Shown here one piece after another: positions 11,172 through 22,271 of a DNA stretch of 64,000 nucleotides. Each line of letters starts with the position of its first letter. Positions within the stretch are counted from its first letter, which is position 1. Location of the stretch: positions 74,560,429-74,624,428 of the forward strand of contig CM049312.1 of the NCBI GenBank assembly GCA_026874595.1. Direction: 5' to 3'. Under the pieces are notes generated by a model. The model was not told where the DNA came from and searched no databases. It was given only the letters and a program-made list of their open reading frames with translations. The position numbers and the translations under genes are program-made. The stretch comes from Sipunculus nudus (taxonomy: Eukaryota > Annelida > Sipuncula > Golfingiida > Sipunculidae).

Positions 11172-14100
11172 TTAGCTTAGCTGACTGTAAGTCATCTGAG
11201 CTATAGCGATCCGTCCGGCCATCCGGCTATCCGGCCGTCTGTCCGTTAACAAGGCACAAATCGTAACCGCTGGACCTGGAATCTTCTTACTTTACATCCA
11301 GAGAGGTCCACGAAAAATCTCCTTGGAAACCTGGAATTAGGTCTCTGTTACCCATATCCTTCGAGCTATGGGGCCCCAAAGTAACCCCCAGAATAGTAAA
11401 AAATTTCATACAAAAACTTCAAATTAACTACATCACTGATGGTCATGATTTTTGGCATACGTATTGATCATGAGATGTTCCATCAGTTTCTGCAGACTGG
11501 TGGCGCCACCTGTATTTTTTATTTTTTTACGAATATTTTTCTCTATTTTTTGAGACCTTTAAAAATGTGGACATCTGTTAACAGGGCACAAATCGTAAGG
11601 ACTGGACCTAGAATCTTCATTCTTGACATTCTGAGAGACCTATGAAAAGTCTCCAAGGAAACCAGAAATTAGGCCTCTGTTACCCATATCCTTGGAGCTA
11701 TGGGACCCCAAAGTAGCTCCCAGAATAGTTAAAAATTTCATACAAAAACTTCAAATTAACTACATCACTGATGGTCATGATTTTTGGCATACGTATTGAT
11801 CATGAGATGTTCCATCAGTTTCTGCAGACTGGTGGCGCCACCTGTATTTTTTATTTTTTTACGAATATTTTTCTCTATTTTTTGAGACCTTTAAAAATGT
11901 GGACATCTGTTAACAGGGCACAAATCGTAAGGACTGGACCTAGAATCTTCATTCTTGACATTCTGAGAGACCTATGAAAAGTCTCCAAGGAAACCAGAAA
12001 TTAGGCCTCTGTTACCCATATCCTTGGAGCTATGGGACCCCAAAGTAGCTCCCAGAATAGTTAAAAATTTCATACAAAAACTTCAATATTTGATTATCTA
12101 CATCACTGATAGTCATGATTTTTGGCATACATATTGATCATGAGATGTTTCATCAGTTTCTGCAGACTGGTGGCCCCACCTGTATTTTTTTATTTTTTAC
12201 GAATTGTTTTCTCTATTTTTGAGACCTTTAAAATGTGAACATCTGTTAACAGGGCACAAATCGTAAAGAATGGACCTAGAATCTTCATTCTTGACATTCT
12301 GAGAGACCTATAAAAAGTCTCAATGGAAACCAGAAATTAGGTCTCTGTTACCCGTTACCCATATCCTTCAAGCTATGGGGCCCAAAAGTACCCCCCCCCC
12401 CAGAATAGTGAAAAATTTCATACAAAAACTTCAATATCTGATTAACTACATCACTGATAGTCATGATTTTTGGCATACATATTGATCATGAGATGTTTCA
12501 TCAGTTTCTGCAGACTGGTGGCGCCACCCGTATTTTTTTTTATTTTTTACGAATTGTTTTCTCTATTTTTGAGACCTTTAAAAATGTGAACATCTGTTAA
12601 CAGGGCACAAATCGTAAAGACTGGACCTAGAATCTTCATTCTTGACATTCTGAGAGACCTATGAAAAGTCTCCATGGAAACCAGAAATTAGGTCTCTGTT
12701 ACCCATATCCTTCGAGCTATAGGGCCCCAAAGTACCCCCCAGAATTGTAAAAAAATTCATAAAAAACTTGAATATCTGATTAACTACATCACTGATGGTC
12801 ATGATTTTTGGCATACATATTGATCATGAGATGTTTCATCAGTTTCTGCAGACTGGTGGCGCCACCTGTATATTTCAAATTTTTACAATTTTTTTCTCTG
12901 TTTTTGAGACCTTTAAGGATGTAGTTATCTGTCAACAGAGTTCAAAATGTAACGACTGGACCTAGAATCTTTCTTCTTGACACACAGGGTGACCCATGAA
13001 AAGTCTACATGGAAACGTGAAATTAGGTCTCTGTTACCCATATCCTTTTAGCTGTGGCACTCCAAAGTACAGCTGATAATAAAGGAAAATTTGATACAAA
13101 AGCTGAAGTATCTGAACAACTAATGCAGGGATCACCATAATTGTTTGCATGGATATTGATCATGAGATGTTTTATCAGTTTTTTGCAGACTGGTGGCGCC
13201 ACCTGTATTTATTCGATTTTTTATGAATTGTTTTCTCTATTTTTGAGACCTTTAAAAATGTGAACATCTGTTTACAGGGCACAAATCGTAAAGACTGGAC
13301 CTAGAATCTTCATTCTTGACATTCTGAGAGACCTATGAAAAAGTCTCCATGGAAACCAGAAATTAGGTCTCTGTTACCCGTTACCCATATCCTTCAAGCT
13401 ATGGGGCCCAAAAGTACCCCCCCCCCCCCCAGAATAGTGAAAAATTTCATACAAAAACTTCAATATCTGATTAACTACATCACTGATAGTCATGATTTTT
13501 GGCATACATATTGATCATGAGATGTTTCATCAGTTTCTGCAGACTGGTGGCGCCACCCGTATTTTTTTTTATTTTTTTACGAATTGTTTTCTCTATTTTT
13601 GAGACCTTTAAAAATGTGAACATCTGTTAACAGGGCACAAATCGTAAAGACTGGACCTAGAATCTTCATTCTTGACATTCTGAGAGACCTATGAAAAGTC
13701 TCCATGGAAACCAGAAATTAGGTCTCTGTTACCCATATCCTTCGAGCTATAGGGCCCCAAAGTACCCCCCAGAATAGTAAAAAAATTCATAAAAAACTTG
13801 AATATCTGATTAACTACATCACTGATGGTCATGATTTTTGGCATACATATTGATCATGAGATGTTTCATCAGTTTCTGCAGACTGGTGGCGCCACCTGTA
13901 TATTTCAAATTTTTACAATTTTTTTCTCTGTTTTTGAGACCTTTAAGGATGTAGTTATCTGTCAACAGAGTTCAAAATGTAACGACTGGACCTAGAATCT
14001 TTCTTCTTGACACACAGGGTGACCCATGAAAAGTCTACATGGAAACTTAAAATTAGGTCTCTGTTACCCATATCCTTTTAGCTGTGGCACTCCAAAGTAC

Positions 14101-15768
14101 AGCTGATAATAAAGGAAAATTTGATACAAAAGCTGAAGTATCTGAACAACTAATGCAGGGATCACCAGAATTGTTTGCATGGATATTGATCATGAGATGT
14201 TTTATCAGTTTTTTGCAGACTGGTGGCGCCACCTGTATTTTTTCGATTTTTTATGAATTGTTTTCTCTATTTTTGAGACCTTTAAAAATGTGAACATCTG
14301 TTAACAGGGCACAAATCGTAAAGACTGGACCTAGAATCTTTATTCTTGACATTCTGAGAGACCTATGAAAAAGTCTCCATGGAAACTAGAAATTAGGTCT
14401 CTGTTACCCATATCCTTGGAGCTATGGGGCCCCAAAGTACCCCCCAGAATAATAAAAAAATTCATAAAAAACTTGAATATCTGATTAACTACATCACTGA
14501 TGGTCATGATTTTTGGCATACATATTGATCATGAGATGTTTCATCAGTTTCTGCAGACTGGTGGCGCCACCTGTATTTTTCAAATTTTTACAATTTTTTT
14601 CTCTGTTTTTGAGACCTTTAAGATGTAGTTATCTGTCAACATGGTTCAAATTGGACATAGAATCTTCATTCTTGACACACGGGAAGACCTATGAAAAGTC
14701 TCCATGGAAACCTGAAATTAGGTCTCTGTTACTAATATCCTTTGAGCTATGGCACTCCAAAATACAGCTCAGAATAATGGAAAATTTGATACAAAAGCTG
14801 AAATATCTGAACAACTAATGCGGAGATAATCACCATAATTGTTTGTATGGATATTGATCATGAGATGTTTCATCAGTTTCTGCAGCCTGGTGGCACCACA
14901 TGTAATTTGTTCGGGCTTTTTTTCGAATTTTTTTCTCTATTTTTGAGACCTTTAAAGATATGAACATCTGTTAACATGGCACAAATCATAACAACTGGAC
15001 CTAGAATCTTCATTCTTTACACACAGGGAGACCCATAAAATCCATGGAAACCTGAAATTAGGTCTCTGTTACCCATATCCATTAAGCTGTATGGCTCCAA
15101 AATACCCCCCAGAATAATGAAAAATTTGATACAAAAACTCCAGTATCTCAATAACTACAACACTGATGCTCATGATTTTTGGCATACATATTGATCATGA
15201 CATGTTCCATCAGTTTCAGCAGACTGGATGCACCACCTCTATTTTTTTTCAAATTTTTACGAATTATTTTCTCTATTTTTGAGACCTTTAAAGATGTGGT
15301 TATCTGTCAACAGTGTACAAATTGTAACAACTCCACCTAGAATCTTCATTCTTGTCATGCAAGGAGGCCCATGAAAAGTGTCTGTGAAAACCTGAAATTA
15401 GGTCTCTGTTACCCATATCCTTCAAGCTATAGGACTCCAAAGTATCCCTCAGAATAATGGAAAATTTGATACAAAAGCTGAAGTATCTGAACAACTTATC
15501 CAGAGACCACCATGCTTCTTTGCATGGATATTGACCATTAAGTGTTTTTATTAGTTTCTGCAGACTGGTGGAGCCACCTGTATTTTTTTTAAAGTATACG
15601 CACTTTTTCTCTATTTTTGAGATATGTTAATACAGACACAATCTCAGTCTGTTGGTTAATCTGTTTGATGCTTCAGTTGAATGGTTATATACTACCATTC
15701 AGATGATAAAATTTACTTTTGCTAATCTCTTCCCAGTCAGCTGAGCGTCATGACCCATGGGTCATTTG
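11172..15768 (-). mobile_element. Helentron-like tandem-repeat element, copy A
   Basis: The element reads leftward. Its 5' end is CAAATGACCCATGGGTC (a palindrome) followed by GACGCTCAGCTGA. Its 3' end is an imperfect hairpin (arms AGCTCAGATGACT and AGTCAGCTAAGCT, three-base loop) closing on CTAA. It is inserted between two A residues, so T-T on the other strand, in the RNase H reading frame with no longer target duplication. CTRR-type 3' ends, a 3' hairpin, short inverted subterminal repeats and T-T insertion are features of Helentron/Helitron2 elements. No replicase or helicase gene is present, so it would be non-autonomous. Related copies are at 48040-49970, 51040-51280 and 58908-61489. The class assignment is inference from the ends. 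Confidence 0.7.
11200..15640 (-). repeat. ~335-bp tandem array with a ~1030-bp higher-order unit
   Basis: About thirteen units fill the element. Unit markers on the plus strand are CATCACTGATGGTCATG, TATTGATCATGAGATGTT, CTGCAGACTGGTGGCGCCACC, TTTGAGACCTTTAA and CTCTGTTACCCATATCC. Two units (11439 and 11771, offset 332) are identical over more than 200 bases. Blocks starting at 12449 and 12788 recur at 13479 and 13818, an offset of 1030 each, so a three-unit block has been duplicated as a whole. One unit type per block has the diverged start GGGATCACCA-AATTGTTTGCATGG. Open frames in the array are not genes. Confidence 0.88.
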
Positions 15769-17126
15769 TTCTGGTTTGCATTAAACTTTCTTGAGAAATA
15801 ACAAATTGGATGATCTATGCCATCATTGCCTTCTTGTAACAACACAGCACCAGCAACAGTATCACTAATATCTACAGCTAACTTAAAAGGTACAGAAAAG
15901 TCTGGAGCTGCTAAAACTGGTGAACTTTGCAGAATTGCTTTCAATTTCTGAAATGCACTTTCACACTGTACACTCCATACAAACTTTTGTTTCTTCTTTA
16001 CCAAATTAGTCAAAGGTTCAGCTACAGCAGAAAAATTTGGACAAAACTTCCTGTAGTATCCAACCATACCAAGAAAACGCATTATTTGCTTTTTGTTCTC
16101 TGGTCTAGGAAATGCAGAAATAGCACTTATCTTAGCATCAACAGGTTTTACCTGACCCTGCCCTACAATATGACCGAAAAATGTTACTTGTGCATGACAA
16201 AACTCAGATTTTACTAAGTTGATGGTCAGACGTGCTTCACTGAGTCTTTCGAAGAGGTTGCGAAGAATTTGCAGATGTTTCTCCCAGGTGTCGCTGTACA
16301 CGATGAGGTCATCAATATATGCGTCGCAGCCCTGAATGTCCTTGACAACCATATGGATGAGGCGCTGGAACGTGGCTGGCGAGTTCTTCATGCCAAACGG
16401 CATAACTTTATACTGGTACAGTCCTTGCGGCATCACAAATTCGGACACTTCTTTCGCTCCTTCTGTCAATGGAACTTGATAGAATCCTTTTAGCAAGTCA
16501 AACTTGGAGACATATCTGGAGCTACCGACTCTATCAATACAATCATCGATCCTCGGAATGGGGAACGTGTCAGTCTTGGTGACAGAGTTCCGTTTTCGAT
16601 AATATGTGAACATACGGTAACTTCCATCAGGTTTTGGCACAAGAATACATGGTGAACTCCAGTTACTGTTACTAGGTTCAATAAAATCATTGTCCAGCAA
16701 ACATTGAATCTCATCCTGTAGATACTTTTGCTTTTCAGGATTCAGTCTATATGGATGTTGCTTGACTGCGCTTGCCTCACCAACATCGACGTCATGGCAC
16801 AACATGTTAGTTCGCGTTGGAATGTCACCAAACAAATGTTCATAATTCCGCAGCAGGTTCTTGAGATCTTGTTGTTGTGCGGTAAGGTGTGACAGTTTGG
16901 CATCCAGGTTTTTAAGCACGTCGGAGTTTTTTAATGGTACTGTACCACACTGAATGTCTACATCACACTTACAATCAGTATATACGTTCACTGGGTCAGG
17001 GTCAGTGTTTACACAATTAACAGCAGTAACATTTTGTACAACATCTGATGTGCTATTTCTGTCATAATATGGTTTCATTATGTTAACATGGCACAGTTGT
17101 TTCTTCTTACGTCTATCTAGTGTCAA
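15762..17126 (-). pseudogene. Gmr1-like pol: integrase tail, reverse transcriptase and start of RNase H
   Basis: This 454-residue open frame is the best-kept part of the element. Residues 1-24 are the end of integrase (QLCHVNIMKPYY), residues 25-105 a linker, and residues 106-340 the reverse transcriptase. Seen in it are the catalytic aspartate in SKFDLLKGFYQVPL (210), QGLYQYKVMPFGMKNSPATF (235-254) and the active-site YIDD (270-273). FLGMVGYYRKFCPNFS at 351-366 is the connection typical of Ty3/gypsy. RNase H starts at about 412 with its first catalytic aspartate in KLAVDIS (419). The frame ends at 454 exactly where the nested element was inserted; the remainder is at 10927-11171. Integrase tail and RT share one frame, which fixes the domain order. 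The protein would lack most of RNase H, so I call it a pseudogene. Confidence 0.95.
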
Positions 17127-18058
17127 CAGTATGTAATTTAAATTACTGATTTTCTTGTCAACAATGTAAGGACCAAAATACCTAGCTTGCAGAGGTCTGC
17201 CAGGGATGGGAAGTAAGGCAAGGACCTTTTCACCAGGCTCAAACGTCCTACTTACAGTGTGCTTGTCATACTCTGTTTTCGTTTTACTTTGTGCAGATTT
17301 TAGATTTGACTTTGCAATCTCACAAGCATTGTGAAGTTTAGTGCAAAAGTCTAAGACATACTACAGTAAACTAAGAGAATCAGGATTTTCACACAAGAGT
17401 TTTTCTTTAAGCAGTTCCAATGGACGATCCGTTCGAGGTCCATGTCCGAAAATTATTTCAACAGGCGAAGAGCTGTACTGTTTTATACCTAGCTCAAGCA
17501 TAACTTGTTGGAATAAGCCAGACATAAAATTAGACCCTTGGTCAGACTGGACGGATTTTGGTAATCCAAAAGTTGTAAAAAAAACTTGGTCAGAGCTTTG
17601 ACAATACTTTTGGCATTAATTTTGCGCAAGGGTATTGCCTCAGGGAATCTGGATGCGCACATCAGCAATTACTCATGTCCAGATTTTGTTTTGGGCAGTG
17701 GTCTAACACAATCAACAATGATCCTACTGAATGGTTCCTCGAAAGCAGGAATAGGCCTAAGTGGGGCCTTAGGAGGAATCTGATTGGGCTTGCCTACCAT
17801 CTGACATGTATGGCATGGTTTACAATATTGTACAACATCTTTCCTGAGGTTAGGCCAATAGAAGTGTGTACTAACTTTCTGATAAGTTTTATTTATACCT
17901 AAATGGCCAGACAAAGGAGCCTCATGTGCCATGCTTAGAACTTCACTGCGAAAGCTTTTGGGCATTACTATTTGATGTTTGATGGCCCACTTATCATCAG
18001 CGCATACATCAGGTGGTCGCCATTCACGCATAATTTCTATTTTTTGACATAGAAACAA
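17060..18058 (-). pseudogene. Gmr1-like integrase, broken
   Basis: Integrase inserts the cDNA copy into chromosomes. The N-terminal zinc module is intact (AHEAPLSGHLGINKTYQKV, then CKPCHTC), and the first core aspartate lies in RIIVDCVRPLP. A stop follows at about 17669 (KSGHE then TAA). A frameshift in a T run near 17577 precedes the second aspartate motif (VQSDQGSNF). Near 17465 the sequence jumps from the strand after it directly to VEIIFGHGP, so the stretch that should carry the third catalytic acidic residue is gone. The C-terminal GPY/F-type module (RYFGPYIVDKK) runs to the frame at 17126. Position before the reverse transcriptase is the notable feature. Confidence 0.9.
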
Positions 18059-18765
18059 ACTGAGTTCTGTGACAGTTCATCTTTAGAAACTGCCCTGGGA
18101 AACAAACATGAAATATCAGGGTCCTTATGCTGTTCCGCAATAAGTTCTGACCTTGAGAATGCTGCATCCTGCACGGGCGAGTCATTAGACGAGTCACTAG
18201 TGACTCCCAGAGTGTTATTATTTGGACCATTTTCCTCATGTGTGTTTTTCTTGGCCATAGATCTAGTTACAGTACATAAAGGATACAAACCAGGAATTTC
18301 CTGACTTTCCGGATCAGTGTCCTGATTAAGTGACGGCTTTTCTGTCACTATTGGCACAGGCTGTTCATTAATACCCGCAACATCATTGCCTAGAAGCAAC
18401 TGAATTCCCTTAAAGAGTAAAGTAGTTCTTATGCCCACAGTAATATTCCCAGAAATCAAATCTGACTTTAAATGGATACTGTGAAGCGGAACTGAAGTGT
18501 GCCTGTGTGAAAACACACCATGAACAAGTGCATGTGCACCAGTAAAGGACCTATTAGAAAATGGCAAAGTGTTTGCTAACATGAGAGTCTGGCCTGAACC
18601 AGTGTCCCTCGAAATTCTAATAAGGGTAGAATCTGAAAAATCACTTGAAAGTGATACAAAACCATCATGTATGAATGGCTCAAATAACTCCATTTCAGAG
18701 TCAAGAGAGGAATCTACTACCTCAACCTCACCAAACAAAGAACTGACATTGAAGGTGTCAGTCAT
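18037..18765 (-). pseudogene. Gmr1-like retropepsin (protease) region
   Basis: This 242-residue frame contains the aspartic protease motif RDTGSGQTLML at about residues 53-63 and the second conserved motif LLLGNDVAG at about 123-131, both typical of gypsy-type retropepsins. The last 80 residues are a Ser/Asn/Glu-rich linker towards integrase, which is reached by a frameshift near 18040-18058. Its frame is continuous with the gag frame upstream except for one TAG at 18919-18921. Confidence 0.82.
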
Positions 18766-18918
18766 AAACTCTGTTTCAGAGTCATCTAAAGAATCTACAT
18801 CCTTAACATACTCCTCATGGGAGTCAACAGAGGAATTTTCCTCAGCAAAAACAAACTTTTGTTTGTCATAAGAGGACCTGGCCTCATTTGAAATACTCTC
18901 GCAAGAGTCATAAAAGGA

Positions 18919-20294
18919 CTAAGCCTCATTTAGAGAACACTCCTCGCAGGAGTCTTGAAAGGACCTAGCCTTATTTAATTCCTCACAGGAATCAACTGAG
19001 GTTTTTACCCCGCATTCTACGGATTCTTCTTTGGATTTAGACGGCACTTGGGCCTCCGTAGCATCAAACTCTTTATTTGAGTCGACAAAGGAGTTGTACC
19101 CCTTATTTTCATGAAAAGAGCCTGGCCCTTGTACTATTCTATGCATAGATTTAAAAAACCTAGAAGGTTTGCTATTTGGTCTATTCGCAAGTTTCCAGCA
19201 GTCAGATATTAGATGACCTTCCTTCTTGCAGTAATTACAGATTTTCTTTGAAAATGACTGGTCTTTGTTGGACTTAGACACAGTGGACATGGACTGAGGT
19301 GTAGCTATGGGCTTTGCTGAACTATCAGGACTACTAGCACTGGGAGACTGCGCTGTAAACTTCTTTTGACGATACTGTTTTACATTCTTATTTGTGAATG
19401 ACTGGTTTGGTTTGCTTGTAAAGGACATTTGTGTTTCAATGAATAATCATCAGCTATTTGAGCAGCAATGTCAAGTGTTTCAGGACTTTTCTCATCAAGA
19501 AAAGTTTTAACATCTGCATTAATGCAGCGCTTAAATTCTTCAAGCAAATTCAACTGGCGCAAATTGTCATAATCTTTCATTAAATTTTTAGAACTACACC
19601 AGCGATCAAACAACTGCTCTTTTGTCCTAGCAAATTCTAGGTAGGTCTGTTCTTTGCGCTTTTCCCAATTTCTGAATTTCTGGCGGTAAGCCACTGGAAC
19701 TAACTCATAACCTATTAGGATTAACCGTTTTACGAGGTCATAGTCAGCAGCAGCTTCCACTGAAAGCTCTGTATAAATTTCTCTGGCCTTGCCAGTCTAT
19801 ACTCTTTGTAACAGCAAAGTCCAATTTTCCTTAGGCCATTTTAAATTTTAAGCTACCTTCTCAAAATGTAAGAAATATTTATCAACCTCTTTTTCTTGAA
19901 AAGGTGGGACAAGTCTAATGTGTTATCAACCTCTTTTTCTTGAAAAGGTGGGACAAGTCTTATGTGTTTCTAACTCCAGTCGTTTTAACTCAATTTCTTT
20001 TTCTTAATCTAATTCTAACTGTTTTAATGCTAGCTCATGTTGCATTTCCAACTTTTTCAATTCTAATTGCATAGCAAGGCTGTAATATTTTGATATTTCA
20101 ACTTCAGTCTCTTCAATTAAACCTTTGCTTATAAGATCTTGCATGATTTTAGCAATTATATCAGGCTTTCTCAAAGCTTTTTTCACACTTAGCTCTAAGT
20201 GTTGTCCCAAAAGCAACAACTGTTCTTTTTACAACTGTTCAAGTTGATCAGGGTCCGGATCGTCAACAAATGTCTCAGGTTTGAAATCTGCCAT
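18919..20294 (-). pseudogene. Gmr1-like gag, broken
   Basis: The start ATG at 20294 begins MADFKPETFVDDPDPD, and a stop follows at codon 22 (20229-20231). Next comes a Leu/Lys/Glu-rich coiled-coil-like stretch (20219-20004). A capsid part at 19760-19430 has YELVPVAYRQKFRNWEK, QTYLEFARTKEQLFDRW and LLEEFKRCINADVKTFLDE. These resemble the SCAN-like capsid fold, which is believed to derive from Gmr1-type gag. After a frameshift near 19400 there is one CCHC zinc knuckle (CNYCKKEGHLISDC) at about 19230 and an acidic, serine-rich tail with repeated DSCEE-type words. Stops, frameshifts and a 44-bp duplication make it non-functional. Confidence 0.88.
19879..19966 (-). repeat. 44-bp tandem duplication inside gag
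   Basis: Two copies of a 44-base segment starting TTATCAACCTCTTTTTCTTG lie end to end (19879-19922 and 19923-19966) with one visible difference. The length is not a multiple of three, so it shifts the gag frame. It is a post-insertion lesion. Confidence 0.85.
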
Positions 20295-20439
20295 GTTAAG
20301 ATGTCAAAACAATAACCAAAAAAAAAACACTGAGATAAATCCTGTAAACAATGTACTGTAAACAATATGTAATCTTGTAAACAATGTATGATAAAACAAT
20401 GTCCAGGTCAAGGCCTAATAAATTTGAAAACTATTAAGC

Positions 20440-20456
20440 ATCCCGGATGAGCCCCA
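20440..20456 (-). other. Primer-binding site of the LTR element
   Basis: Seven bases inside the 5' LTR end, the element strand reads TGGGGCTCATCCGGGAT. It starts with the TGG expected for pairing to a tRNA CCA end. It closely resembles the tRNA-Pro type primer site known from retroviruses, with one base missing and one changed, so proline tRNA is the likely primer. The identification is by position and similarity. Confidence 0.65.
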
Positions 20457-20463
20457 AATTTTA

Positions 20464-21215
20464 TGTTACGGAACACATATTTTGTAATGGAGATAAAAAT
20501 ATCAGATTCTGTAACACTAGGCAGCGGGAAATGTCTAGGGGAATGAATAAAGAAGTCAGTTTTTTTTTGTTAATAAATAACTATAATTTATTCCTAAAAC
20601 AACCCTAACAATACAATACCCTAAATCAATACAATTATACAGTAACACAGCATTATAGCAACAAATCAATACAATCACACAGAAAGATAATGGTACAGTA
20701 CCTCGATACCAACACCGTCAACAAGATAAGTCATTTGAATGTAAACTCTCGGAGAATGACAGTCCAGTGGAAAGTTCTTGCAACAACACATAAAGTAAAC
20801 TGAAGTCCAAATGTATAAAATCCAGAGAAAGTTCTTGAAAATGTATAATTGCCGCATTCGTCGGATAAGGTTTTTGAATCTGACACACGCTTCTGCGTCC
20901 GTTGGTACCTGCTCTGCTGTCTGCCCCCTGGTTCTAAACAACAGCCCCTTTATATACCTTCACCCCCTAAGCCGGGAATTTTCCGCTTCTCGAACAGTCT
21001 ATAAGGACCCTACTCCACAGTAAACACGCGTTTCAGGAATTCTCTAGAAAGGCATCGCTGTGTATCTACACATACCAGGCTCATCACGTGACCCACGACC
21101 AGGCGTGAAAACTCAAGGCCCACATGACAACGAGAGTTCAACCAGTACGGATCAAACACAAAATGTAACAACAACACGAGCCACGTCCGTGTCAAATAAT
21201 AGAGCACCTGTAACA
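20464..21215 (-). repeat. 5' LTR of the Gmr1-like element
   Basis: This 752-bp LTR starts TGTTACGG and ends CCTGTAACA on the plus strand, and matches 10044-10777 throughout. On the element strand a TATA-like TATATAAAGGGGC lies at about 20945-20957 and AATAAA near 20587-20592. It contains about 45 bases near 20825-20875 that the other LTR lacks. The indels and scattered substitutions say the insertion is not recent. Confidence 0.93.
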
Positions 21216-21959
21216 ACATCGACATGTTTTTACGGACAGAAACCTCGTTAATTTAGCCTCTTGCTGCTTGTACATTAAAAATGTTTTATGATGAATCCGT
21301 CAAGCCAAATAGTTTATCTATTCTCGAATTATCCTAGGGTAGGATTCTCTCACTTTTACAAGAATCGATCAAATTCATGATTTATGGTCATAGAAAACCA
21401 AAGTTAATCTTGAAGCTAAGGAAGCCTACAATAGTTTTCTTTGCAAAACTTGTTATGAAATTCTGTCACATTGCACAAAAAAATTATTCTTAGGTGGCCT
21501 TTGTTCAAGTTTACTAAAATGATTTTTGGCTGAATTAGTGGACAATGAAAAGGACTGTCTGATACTTCTTTAAACAAAGCTAGTAGAATTATTGTAGTAA
21601 CAGACTGAACTATATAGGAATATAGGCAGAACTGTACAGGCAATATAAATAATTCGTGTCCATATCCAACGGATGTGTAAAATAAATCCATGAATAAATA
21701 TATCTGTATTCTGATTTTGCTTTCAAAAGGGATCTGTTATTATTCAAAACATTTTTAATTGTAAAATCTTATGAATATGTCGGCATGAAAAAAAGGCATT
21801 GTAGCTAAAGATTCTCAGTATATGTAATAGATTTGGCAACATGCCAAGATTTTGTGTGTATCTAGAAATAGCCTTGGCAGACAGCCAACTGTATTAGATT
21901 AGGCAACAGGTCAGAAGTTCACTCAGTGCAGTAGCCACACCGTCACCTAGCCACCATTG
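21216..21959. other. Sequence right of the LTR element, no gene seen
   Basis: The first bases continue the array interrupted at 10043. The rest is AT-rich with no coding signal that I can support. Confidence 0.4.
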
Positions 21960-22239
21960 AGTTAGGAGGGCAACTGCCTTCCTCAGCTATGCTTTGTCGG
22001 CTGAGTGGACCCAACTCATAAGATGTTTGATGTATCGGCCTGAAATTTAGGCATGTCCATGCTTCTTTGATGGCTTTCTCGTACACAGACACGTGTCGTC
22101 ACCTACAATGATGCTTGCACAGTATGTCCCTGCTTATTTCTCCGATGGGGCTTGATATGTCAGCCTGAAATCCTGCCCTGCATATCTGTACATCTCGGAT
22201 AGCTTCGTTGTATACAAGACTTGTGGTGCCACCAAGTTT

Positions 22240-22271
<32 letters not shown>

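Larger units (their letters stand above)
10044..21215 (-). mobile_element. Gmr1-like Ty3/gypsy LTR retrotransposon, degenerate, nested insertion
   Basis: This is a complete but inactive LTR element transcribed leftward. From its 5' end it has LTR 20464-21215, primer-binding site 20440-20456, gag 20294-18919, protease 18765-18300, integrase 18058-17060, reverse transcriptase 17050-15770 and RNase H 15770-10927, then a polypurine tract and LTR 10044-10777. Both LTRs are TG...CA, and ACAT flanks both sides (10040-10043 and 21216-21219) as the target duplication. Integrase precedes reverse transcriptase, the order known from Gmr1-like elements and not from typical gypsy elements. A 4.6-kb second element at 11172-15768 splits RNase H. 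Stop codons, frameshifts and an integrase deletion show it cannot move by itself. No envelope-like gene is seen. Confidence 0.93.

Noticed and set aside
11439-11977. Two identical 68-residue open frames
   Set aside because: They lie in identical tandem units; other units break the frame, so there is no coding constraint.
11200-15640. Regularly spaced repeats as a CRISPR-like array
   Set aside because: Units are about 335 bp with no short repeat-spacer structure, and the genome is eukaryotic.
18919-18921. Programmed TAG readthrough as in some retroviruses
   Set aside because: The element has several other stops and frameshifts, and the TAG falls in a repeat whose sister copies carry a sense codon.
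10044-21215. An envelope gene in the LTR element
   Set aside because: Between RNase H and the 3' LTR there are only about 125 bases plus the polypurine tract, with no room for one.
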